Shown here: positions 1 to 5,458 of the stretch, piece after piece
Layout of the letters: each line of letters opens with the position of its first letter
Position numbering within the stretch: the stretch's first letter is position 1
NCBI GenBank assembly: GCA_018663815.1
Contig: JABJPQ010000413.1
Span: 1-5,468, forward strand
Source of the DNA: Halobacteriovoraceae bacterium
GTDB lineage: Bacteria > Bdellovibrionota > Bacteriovoracia > Bacteriovoracales > Bacteriovoracaceae
DNA: 5,468 nt
Direction: 5' to 3'
The notes under the pieces: generated by a model
What the model was told of the DNA's origin: nothing
What the model saw: only the letters and a program-made list of their open reading frames with translations
Database searches by the model: none
Translations under genes and position numbers: made by a program

Positions 1-1041
1 CACTCAATTATTAAAGACAGTGCTTTTTTAAGTCCCAAAGCAAGTTCAGGTTATGTTTATTCCTCTGGTGGGACGACTGGAGATCCTAAGTTTTGTTTTT
101 ACTCTTATGAAGAGTTTAATCATGTCGCACAAATGTTAGGTCAAGCCTATCATGAAATGGGAGTGAGAGAAGGTGTGCGAGTTGCAAACCTTTTCATGGC
201 CGGTAATATGTGGTCTTCTTTTAATGCTGTCCAAGCAGGTCTTAGGTATTGTAAGTCCATCCAGTATCCAATTGGGGGACTGGTTAATGCCAAGGATTTT
301 AAATATTATATTAAAAATTTTAAAATTAAGATAGTTTTTGGTCTTCCAAGCTTGCTACTTGACTTAGCCAATAAAGTACCAGACTTAGAGATAGATCAAA
401 TATTTTATGCTGGAGAAGCTTTTTCTAAAGACGGTGAAGATTTTATAAAATCAGTATGGAAAGTTAAATCTTTTCATTCAGCTGGCTACGCATCGGTGGA
501 TGTTGGGCCTATCGGTTATCAAACTCTTGATTGTCATGATGGTGAACATTATCTATTTGATGATCAGCTTCATCTGGAAGTTGTCGATGATGAAGCAATC
601 ATAACTTCTAAGGTTCGAAAAATGATGCCCGTTATTCGTTACCGCACAGGTGATAGGGTGGAGATCATTGAAAAAACAAATGGGAGAACAAAATTTAAAT
701 TGCTAGGCAGGGTGGATAAAAAAGTAAATATTTGGTCTTCTCGTTTTGAAATGAATGATCTTAAAAAACTGATGCAACAAATGGACTATCATGGGCAATT
801 CCAAATACAGCTAAAAAGCACTACAGTAGAAAATAATTATAAAGATTTAATGTGCTTGGTTTTAAGTGAGCCAATGGCCATAACCCCTGCTGAGTTCTTA
901 GAACAGTTCTACTTAAGTATGCATGATGTTGCTCAAACACATGCTGTTAAATTTTTGGAGGACAAACTTATATTGTCCTACGGTGATTTTTATATCAACA
1001 AACGAACTGGTAAGTTTAAAGATCTGATCGATTTTCGTTAA
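1..1041 (+). CDS. PaaK/LuxE-like adenylate-forming ligase, 5' end missing
   Basis: The reading frame is open from base 1, so the true start lies upstream; 346 C-terminal residues are visible. Enzymes of this superfamily (phenylacetate-CoA ligase, coenzyme F390 synthetase, LuxE acyl-protein synthetase) activate a carboxylate with ATP to an acyl-adenylate and pass it to CoA or a protein thiol. Seen here, in fragment numbering: the Ser/Thr/Gly-rich phosphate loop SSGGTTGDPK (21-30), the A5-like region SAGYASVD (160-167), the ATP-ribose motif YRTGD (214-218), the hinge GRVDKK (236-241) and a C-terminal A10-like KRTGKFKD (334-341) with candidate catalytic lysines. The C-terminal domain therefore looks complete. 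The A5 region reads YASVD where relatives often have YG-x-TE, pointing to a side branch. The substrate cannot be read from the sequence. It ends 48 bases before the aldolase and is probably cotranscribed with it. The superfamily is clear; the exact family is tentative. Confidence 0.85.
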   Translation, partial: HSIIKDSAFLSPKASSGYVYSSGGTTGDPKFCFYSYEEFNHVAQMLGQAYHEMGVREGVRVANLFMAGNMWSSFNAVQAGLRYCKSIQYPIGGLVNAKDFKYYIKNFKIKIVFGLPSLLLDLANKVPDLEIDQIFYAGEAFSKDGEDFIKSVWKVKSFHSAGYASVDVGPIGYQTLDCHDGEHYLFDDQLHLEVVDDEAIITSKVRKMMPVIRYRTGDRVEIIEKTNGRTKFKLLGRVDKKVNIWSSRFEMNDLKKLMQQMDYHGQFQIQLKSTTVENNYKDLMCLVLSEPMAITPAEFLEQFYLSMHDVAQTHAVKFLEDKLILSYGDFYINKRTGKFKDLIDFR

Positions 1042-1066
1042 CCTTTTAAGTAATTTATGCCAACAT

Positions 1067-1085
1067 ATCCCTTAAAAAAGGGGAT
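1067..1085 (+). promoter_or_regulatory. Hairpin covering the aldolase ribosome binding site
   Basis: The short inverted repeat ATCCCTT - AAAA - AAGGGGAT lies directly before the aldolase ATG at 1090. The right arm (1078-1085) contains the purine-rich SD AAGGGGA, so in the folded state the SD would be paired. The stem is seven base pairs with one extra G in the right arm. Pairing is seen in the sequence; a regulatory role is inference. Confidence 0.4.
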
Positions 1086-1089
1086 TATA

Positions 1090-2157
1090 ATGGGAAAGTT
1101 TAGACCAGGTGTGTTACACGGTAATGAAGTTTTAGAGGTTTACAAATACGCAAATGATAATAACTTTGCACTTCCGGCAGTAAATGTTGTTGGAACAAAT
1201 TCTATTAATGCAGTATTGGAAACGGCTAAGGAGCTAAATTCTCCTGTTGTCGTTCAGTTCTCTAGTGGTGGGGCAAGTTTTTTTGCAGGGAAGGCGTTGT
1301 CAAATACAGACCATTTTGCAGAAATTCAAGGCGCGGTATCTGGAGCTCAACATGTTCATCTTATGGCCAAAGCTTATGGGGTTTCGGTTATCTTACATAC
1401 AGATCACGCAGCAAAAAAACTGCTACCTTGGATTGATGGCCTTTTAAAAGCGGGCCAAGAGTTTTATGAAATAAATAAGTGTCCTTTATTTAGCTCACAT
1501 ATGTTGGATCTTTCGGAAGAGTCAATTGAAGAAAATATTGAAATTTCTAAAAACTACCTTCAAAAATTTAAAGGAATTGGAACCCATATTGAAATTGAGT
1601 TAGGGGTAACTGGTGGAGAAGAAGATGGTGTTGATAATACCAATATAGATAATTCACTTTTATACACTCAGCCTGAGGAAGTAAGCTATGCTTATGAAGA
1701 ATTAAAAAAGGTAAGTGATAACTTTACGATTGCAGCTTCGTTTGGAAATGTTCATGGTGTTTATAAGCCTGGAAATGTTAAGTTGACTCCAATTATTTTA
1801 AAAAATTCTCAAGAATACATTCAAAAGAAATTTTCTACTGAGAATAATCCAGTTAATTTTGTTTTTCATGGTGGCTCAGGATCTTCTACCGAAGATATTC
1901 GTGAGGCAATCGGTTATGGCGTTGTCAAAATGAATTTAGATACTGATATGCAATGGGCTTATTGGGATGGTGTTAAAAATTATGTTGCTAAAAATCACGA
2001 TTATCTTCAGGCACAAATTGGAAATCCTGATGGAGATGATAAACCAAATAAGAAGTATTATGATCCAAGAAAATGGCTTAGAGAAGGTGAGGTTTATTTT
2101 GTAGAACGACTTAAAAAATCATTTGATGATTTAAATTGTATTGGGAAAAATGCCTAA
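1090..2157 (+). CDS. fbaA: Class II fructose-bisphosphate aldolase (E. coli FbaA type)
   Basis: It catalyses reversible cleavage of fructose-1,6-bisphosphate to dihydroxyacetone phosphate and glyceraldehyde-3-phosphate in glycolysis and gluconeogenesis, as a cytoplasmic zinc enzyme. The 355-residue product aligns nearly end to end with the E. coli enzyme as I know it. Metal and catalytic residues are all present (numbered from this start): Asp105-His106 in HTDHAAKK, Glu170 in EIELG, Glu178 in the GGEEDGVDN loop, His222 in GNVHGVY, His260 in FHGGSG, and Asn282 in KMNLDTD. ATG 1090 is preferred over the in-frame ATG at 1057: AAGGGGA sits just upstream of 1090, and MGKFRPGV matches the family N-terminus, whereas the extra 11 residues do not. 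It lies 48 bases after the ligase and overlaps the aldehyde dehydrogenase start. It appears fully functional. Being embedded between a ligase and a dehydrogenase is unusual for this housekeeping gene. Confidence 0.96.
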   Translation: MGKFRPGVLHGNEVLEVYKYANDNNFALPAVNVVGTNSINAVLETAKELNSPVVVQFSSGGASFFAGKALSNTDHFAEIQGAVSGAQHVHLMAKAYGVSVILHTDHAAKKLLPWIDGLLKAGQEFYEINKCPLFSSHMLDLSEESIEENIEISKNYLQKFKGIGTHIEIELGVTGGEEDGVDNTNIDNSLLYTQPEEVSYAYEELKKVSDNFTIAASFGNVHGVYKPGNVKLTPIILKNSQEYIQKKFSTENNPVNFVFHGGSGSSTEDIREAIGYGVVKMNLDTDMQWAYWDGVKNYVAKNHDYLQAQIGNPDGDDKPNKKYYDPRKWLREGEVYFVERLKKSFDDLNCIGKNA

Positions 2158-3529
2158 GCATCAGGTTATAAACCCTGCTACACAAACCCTTTTGTATGAA
2201 TATGAGTATACAAATCACTCGCAGTGCTTAGCGAGTATAGAAGAGCTAAGTACTGCTGGAACAAAAGCACAAAATGAGCTCTTTCCAAAAAAACGTTATG
2301 AGATTTTATCTTCTTTATATGCGCTCGTTTTAAAAAATAAAGAAAAACTTGCCTTTAGTATAACCAGAGAGACAGGTAAACTGATTATAGAATCTCGGGT
2401 TGAAGTGGATCGAGCACTTATTACAATTCAAGTTGCAGCAGAAGAAGCAAAGAGAATTACCGGTGAAAGTTATTTAGCTGAAAGCTTTTCAGGACCGATT
2501 CAAAATCTGGCTATAACAGTTAGAAAACCCTTGGGCTTAATTTTTTGTATCACACCTTTTAATTTTCCATTAAATTTAGCATTACATAAAATTTGTCCTG
2601 CATTTATTAGTGGTAATACGATTTTATATAAACCAAGTGAATGCAATCACCAAACAGCTCAGCTTTTAGTGCAATTGTGCTTAGAAGCTGGCTTTCCAGC
2701 AAATGTGATCAAACTCATTTCTCCTACGATTGAGACTTTAAACCAAATCGTTTCTCATAAAAAAATAGCTTGTGTCTCTTTTACTGGAGGAACAAAAACA
2801 GCGGATAAAATTGCGGCTCTTATGGGGAGAAAAAAGCTCCTGTTAGAGCTTGGAGGCAATGATGCATTAGTTGTGTTTCCGGACGCTGATTTAAACCAAG
2901 CTGTGGTTCAAACTATAGCAGGTCGATTTGGAACAGGTGGACAAAAGTGTACCGCAGCTAAGCGGATTTTTATTCATGATGATGTTTATGATCAGTTTAA
3001 AGAAAAACTACTGTTGAGCTCTAAACCCTTTCACGATGCTATTAAACAAGATCCTGAGTGTGAAACTTCAGTCTTAGGACCGCTTATATCAACGGCCTCA
3101 GCACTTAAAGTTAAAGAGCTAGTTGATGATGCTATTGATAAAGGAGCTGTTTGTTTACTTGGAAATAAACTCAACGATGCTTATTTTTCGGCGACGATAT
3201 TAGAAAATGTTGATGCTAATTGTGAACTTTTTGTTGAAGAGACTTTTGGGCCAGTTATACCTCTAACTCGTTTTAACAGTACTGAAAAACTAATCGAGCA
3301 AATTAATCAAACACCTTATGGACTACAGGCCGGAGTTTTTACAAATAATTTGGCACTGACAAAAAAGTTTTTTAGTGAAATTGAGGTAGGAACAGTTATA
3401 ATGAACTCAGGACCTGGGTATCGACAAGAAAATCTGTGCTTTGGTGGTGTTAAGGACTCTGGTATGGGAAGAGAAGGAATTTCTTATGCCGTTAATGAAA
3501 TGACTTATTGTAAACAACTCATATTTTAA
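2150..3529 (+). CDS. Aldehyde dehydrogenase family protein
   Basis: It is an NAD(P)-dependent oxidoreductase converting an aldehyde to the carboxylic acid, 459 residues from ATG 2150, a normal length for the family. Visible landmarks (this start): Asn138 in TPFNFP, Lys161 and Glu164 in YKPSE, the dinucleotide loop FTGGTKTA (212-219), general base Glu233 in LELGGND, nucleophile Cys267 in GGQKCTA, and EETFGP (363-368). Glu164 sits where a Glu binds the NAD ribose hydroxyls in ALDH2, which suggests NAD+ preference (inference). The C-terminal FGGVKDSGMGREG recalls the lactaldehyde / non-phosphorylating GAPDH / phosphonoacetaldehyde dehydrogenase group; the substrate is undetermined. A TTG at 2141 would add three residues but has no SD. 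ATG 2150 has GGGA upstream and gives an 8-base overlap with the aldolase stop, implying translational coupling. Confidence 0.93.
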   Translation: MPKHQVINPATQTLLYEYEYTNHSQCLASIEELSTAGTKAQNELFPKKRYEILSSLYALVLKNKEKLAFSITRETGKLIIESRVEVDRALITIQVAAEEAKRITGESYLAESFSGPIQNLAITVRKPLGLIFCITPFNFPLNLALHKICPAFISGNTILYKPSECNHQTAQLLVQLCLEAGFPANVIKLISPTIETLNQIVSHKKIACVSFTGGTKTADKIAALMGRKKLLLELGGNDALVVFPDADLNQAVVQTIAGRFGTGGQKCTAAKRIFIHDDVYDQFKEKLLLSSKPFHDAIKQDPECETSVLGPLISTASALKVKELVDDAIDKGAVCLLGNKLNDAYFSATILENVDANCELFVEETFGPVIPLTRFNSTEKLIEQINQTPYGLQAGVFTNNLALTKKFFSEIEVGTVIMNSGPGYRQENLCFGGVKDSGMGREGISYAVNEMTYCKQLIF

Positions 3530-3534
3530 GGAAG
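3528..3534 (+). promoter_or_regulatory. Ribosome binding site of the PilZ-like gene
   Basis: AAGGAAG lies five bases before ATG 3540 and overlaps the stop codon of the dehydrogenase gene (3527-3529). The overlap fixes the start and favours reinitiation from the upstream gene. Confidence 0.75.
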
Positions 3535-3539
3535 AAAAG

Positions 3540-3809
3540 ATGCAAAATCAAAGACGACACATAAGATTTGAGCCTGATGATAATACAATTATACTCGTAG
3601 TACTGGATAGTGAACCTTGTTTTTCAGGACTATGTATTTCTGAAGCGCAGGGAGGAGCATCTGGTGTCTTTCTCACTAATTTAAAACTTAAGGTGGGTGA
3701 GATGTGCTATATAAAAGTTGGAAAGCTTGATTCAATTAGTTCTGAAATCGTATGGATTAAAGAATTGGATAATGAAGTGGTAAAAGTAGGTTTTAAGTAC
3801 TTGAGCTAA
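3540..3809 (+). CDS. Small PilZ-domain-like protein
   Basis: This 89-residue cytoplasmic protein has the size and layout of a stand-alone PilZ domain, the c-di-GMP-binding beta-barrel. An N-terminal R-x-x-x-R motif is present (Arg5 to Arg9, RRHIR). It is followed by alternating beta strands, including VGEMCYIKV, EIVWIKEL and a closing VKVGFKYL that matches the usual PilZ end. The second canonical motif, D/N-x-S-x-x-G before a hydrophobic strand, is replaced by EAQGGASGVFL (35-45), so nucleotide binding may be weakened or altered. Its start is set by AAGGAAG. It is last in the apparent operon, 10 bases after the dehydrogenase, and could couple that unit to second-messenger signalling (inference). 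No other domain is present, so its output would be a protein-protein contact. Confidence 0.75.
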   Translation: MQNQRRHIRFEPDDNTIILVVLDSEPCFSGLCISEAQGGASGVFLTNLKLKVGEMCYIKVGKLDSISSEIVWIKELDNEVVKVGFKYLS

Positions 3810-3843
3810 ATTCTCTGTGGCATTATTTTTTAGCTTATTTTTG
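3802..3843 (+). terminator. Candidate Rho-independent terminator of the first operon
   Basis: TGAGCTAAA (3802-3810) can pair with TTTAGCTTA (3829-3837), giving nine pairs including one G-U. The loop is 18 bases and a T-rich tail (TTTTTG) follows. The left arm includes the PilZ-gene stop codon. The stem is AT-rich and the loop long, so it would be a weak terminator. Confidence 0.4.
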
Positions 3844-3857
3844 TTCTCATTATTCGT

Positions 3858-3863
3858 TAAAAT
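3858..3863 (+). promoter_or_regulatory. Possible -10 box just before the exported-protein gene
   Basis: TAAAAT matches the sigma-70 -10 consensus in five of six positions. It ends six bases before GTG 3870, so transcription would begin at or next to the start codon. No good -35 box is seen 16-18 bases upstream. In AT-rich DNA this could be chance. Confidence 0.25.
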
Positions 3864-3869
3864 ACTAAA

Positions 3870-4406
3870 GTGAAATATTTAATTTTATATTTTTTATTCT
3901 TATTTTCTGTTTTTGCACATGCAGATAGCTCAATTCAATTTGGTACGGGTGGATTAACACCTCACTTTAGTAGTTCAAAAAAGGACTATTGTAACCAATG
4001 GAATGACACCGGAATAATCGTCAACAAAAGCTATTATTTAAGAGGTGTTGTTAATGATTATGGATTTACCTATATTCGTGGAAATGATTCTATTTGTTCT
4101 GAAATAGAAGGGATACTTTCTCATATTACAATTGATAGGCAAGAATTTATTGAAACAGGTATTACTTTTGGTGGTTACGCTTTTGATGAGGGAAACTGGG
4201 AAGAGTACGCTAAAACAGTGCCCGCTGGAATTGAATCACCAGAACCCGTTCAGATTGATTATTTTGGGCGAAATATTGTTCCTGTTTTGGCGCTTGATGT
4301 GGCGATTCACCTTATAAGGAGGGAGCGTTGGTCATTAAAGTTGAATAATCTTTTTACTCCATTCATATTTAATCACTCTATTTCTTTAGAATATCGATTT
4401 CAATAA
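3870..4406 (+). CDS. Exported protein, probable small outer-membrane beta-barrel
   Basis: The 178-residue protein has a signal peptide: a Lys at position 2, a hydrophobic core rich in Leu, Phe and Tyr, and a likely cleavage AHA|DSS after residue 18. The mature part is rich in aromatic residues and Gly, with alternating patterns typical of beta strands (TGITFGGYAF 96-105, NIVPVLALDVAI 135-146). It ends in SLEYRF-Q, close to the C-terminal aromatic signal of outer-membrane barrels. Two Cys (41, 76) could form a periplasmic disulfide. The layout (THF-like N-terminal strand, Asn-rich loop, GGY, final LEYRF) vaguely resembles PagP-like eight-stranded barrels, but I do not recognise a family. The start must be GTG 3870: an in-frame TAA lies at 3858 and the signal peptide begins at once. 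There is no clear SD. It converges on the minus-strand barrel gene. Confidence 0.75.
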   Translation: MKYLILYFLFLFSVFAHADSSIQFGTGGLTPHFSSSKKDYCNQWNDTGIIVNKSYYLRGVVNDYGFTYIRGNDSICSEIEGILSHITIDRQEFIETGITFGGYAFDEGNWEEYAKTVPAGIESPEPVQIDYFGRNIVPVLALDVAIHLIRRERWSLKLNNLFTPFIFNHSISLEYRFQ

Positions 4407-4408
4407 GA

Positions 4409-4966
4409 TTAAAAAATTAAAATATAACTGAAATAATATGAGTGCCCTTGAGTTTTTATATTCGTATCCAGCCCACTTGTTTTACCTGTATTGTCATCTT
4501 CCATCTGGGTGAACTGGTTTCTAAAACCCTGAACATTGAACATTAGGCCTTCATATACTCGATATCCAAGTCCGAAAGATGCATGTTGACCAAAGTATCT
4601 AATGGATTTATTGGCCGTTGGCTCCAGTGTCGAGTTAAGGTAACCTGTCCATATTTTAATATTATCCATAAAGTGGAAGCCGATAAATGTTCCAACTCCA
4701 CCACCAGAAAAGTGAGCATAATTATTAGCGGTTATATTTTTATCATAAGTATATTGACCTTTTTCTAGGGAGAGGCCAACCATGAAAAATTCAGCAAGGT
4801 AGGCAAGGTTTAATCCGAATACTTCACCAGTTAATTCTCCCGACTCACTACCAGCTTCAAAAGATCCCTGATACAGATGATAACCAGGTTCAACTAAAAA
4901 TCTGGCCTGTACCGATGTTGTGATAAAAAAAGTAAGGAGGAGTAGGAACTTAGTTTGCAATACCAT
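4409..4966 (-). CDS. Small outer-membrane beta-barrel protein
   Basis: The 185-residue protein has a clear signal peptide (hydrophobic stretch about residues 7-16, cleavage likely SVQA|RF after residue 21). The mature chain is built of short amphipathic strands with Gly and aromatic residues, such as VFGLNLAYLAEFFMVGLSLE (49-68), GGGVGTFIGFHF (88-99) and HASFGLGYRVYEGLMFNVQGF. It ends in YILIF with a C-terminal Phe, the usual recognition signal for barrel assembly. Size and pattern fit an eight-stranded barrel of the OmpW/OmpX/OmpA-N type; the exact family and any ligand are unknown. Translation starts at ATG 4966, inside the end of the upstream 78-residue gene (17-base overlap), with a modest purine tract (AAGAAAGAG) before it. 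Coupled translation with that gene is likely. Its stop codon is 2 bases from that of the convergent plus-strand gene. Confidence 0.82.
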   Translation of the reverse strand: MVLQTKFLLLLTFFITTSVQARFLVEPGYHLYQGSFEAGSESGELTGEVFGLNLAYLAEFFMVGLSLEKGQYTYDKNITANNYAHFSGGGVGTFIGFHFMDNIKIWTGYLNSTLEPTANKSIRYFGQHASFGLGYRVYEGLMFNVQGFRNQFTQMEDDNTGKTSGLDTNIKTQGHSYYFSYILIF

Positions 4967-5186
4967 AAACTCTTTCTTGGTATTCAGGCATTTCTAGAAT
5001 TTCATCTCTGAAGAGAGCTACTCTATAGTTTGCTTGATCTTGGTTAAGAACAGTTAACATTTTAGGTTCAAGTAAATTTGCCTTGATTAAAAGAGGTATT
5101 TCATCTCGGCTAAGAGGTTCTTCTAATCGTAGGATAAAACCATTTTTCATGAGGTAATAAGAGGCACATTTTTGATTTTCATTCAT
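4950..5186 (-). CDS. Hypothetical 78-residue protein upstream of the barrel gene
   Basis: I do not recognise a family. The product is 78 residues, without a signal peptide or membrane segment, with many charged residues, so probably cytoplasmic. It has a short strand-like stretch (NGFILRL), then an acidic helix-prone region (SRDEIPLLIKANLLEP) and a C-terminal acidic part (LFRDEILEMPEYQERVYGIAN, split here only by description, residues 58-78). The start is well supported: AAGGAG at 5199-5194 with seven bases to ATG 5186. The 3' end overlaps the start of the barrel gene by 17 bases, so both are likely one transcript. Codon use looks like that of the neighbours. It may be a lineage-specific gene. 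Confidence 0.7.
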   Translation of the reverse strand: MNENQKCASYYLMKNGFILRLEEPLSRDEIPLLIKANLLEPKMLTVLNQDQANYRVALFRDEILEMPEYQERVYGIAN

Positions 5187-5193
5187 CGCTCTA

Positions 5194-5199
5194 CTCCTT
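5194..5199 (-). promoter_or_regulatory. Strong ribosome binding site of the 78-residue gene
   Basis: On the minus strand the sequence reads TTTAAGGAG, a near-perfect SD, seven bases from ATG 5186. It is the best SD in the window and the main support that this small gene is real. Confidence 0.8.
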
Positions 5200-5208
5200 A
5201 AAGCTAAA

Positions 5209-5226
5209 AGAACCCTTCATGGTTCT
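5209..5226 (-). promoter_or_regulatory. Leader stem-loop upstream of the minus-strand pair
   Basis: AGAACC - ATGAAG - GGTTCT forms a perfect six-pair stem with a six-base loop. On the minus strand it is followed by TTTT and then, ten bases later, the SD of the 78-residue gene. It could be a weak attenuator or a mRNA-stabilising leader hairpin. The pairing is seen; the function is inference. Confidence 0.35.
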
Positions 5227-5397
5227 GAGTAAAATTTTTTCATACTCTAAATTCATTTGCAAATATTTTTTATAACTGAGTATTTTATTCAATCGATAGT
5301 GTCACCTAGGCTATCTCTAGTCTTGATCGAATGAAGTCATAAATAACGACACCAAACAAATGTAAAAACAATGGGTTGTAAGTAGAAAAAGCTCGTT

Positions 5398-5426
5398 TTG
5401 CATCTTTAAAGATAACTACCTATAAG
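5398..5426 (+). promoter_or_regulatory. Candidate sigma-70 promoter for the gene at 5459
   Basis: TATAAG (5421-5426, five of six matches to the -10 consensus) has TTGCAT (5398-5403, first three bases of the -35 consensus) upstream with a 17-base spacer. Transcription would begin near 5433, giving a leader of about 26 bases. The -35 box is weak. Confidence 0.35.
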
Positions 5427-5458
5427 TAAGTTGCGACACAAACTAAAAGGAATTATCG

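Noticed and set aside
1057..1089. Upstream in-frame ATG for the aldolase
   Set aside because: It has no SD, the extra 11 residues do not fit the family N-terminus, and the better start at 1090 has AAGGGGA.
1247..1447. 66-codon plus-strand open frame inside the aldolase gene
   Set aside because: It lies wholly within the well-supported aldolase in another frame, has no SD and no protein-like features.
2141..2149. TTG start for the aldehyde dehydrogenase
   Set aside because: It has no SD and adds only three residues; ATG 2150 gives a normal family start and a typical coupled overlap.
4132..4317. 61-codon plus-strand open frame inside the exported-protein gene
   Set aside because: It is an alternative-frame shadow of the 3870-4406 gene, which has a signal peptide and a barrel-like end.
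4583..4768. 61-codon plus-strand open frame opposite the minus-strand barrel gene
   Set aside because: It is antisense to a gene with a clear signal peptide and C-terminal Phe, and the hydrophobic end is a by-product of AT-rich antisense sequence.
5269..5274. TATAAA on the minus strand as a -10 box for the 78-residue gene
   Set aside because: No -35-like sequence sits at 16-18 bases; TTGAAT is only 12 bases away. In such AT-rich DNA the match alone is not enough.
5301..5320. CCTAGG palindrome and nearby CTAG copies as an operator or attachment site
   Set aside because: The matches are only four to six bases with no extended symmetry and no mobile-element gene nearby.
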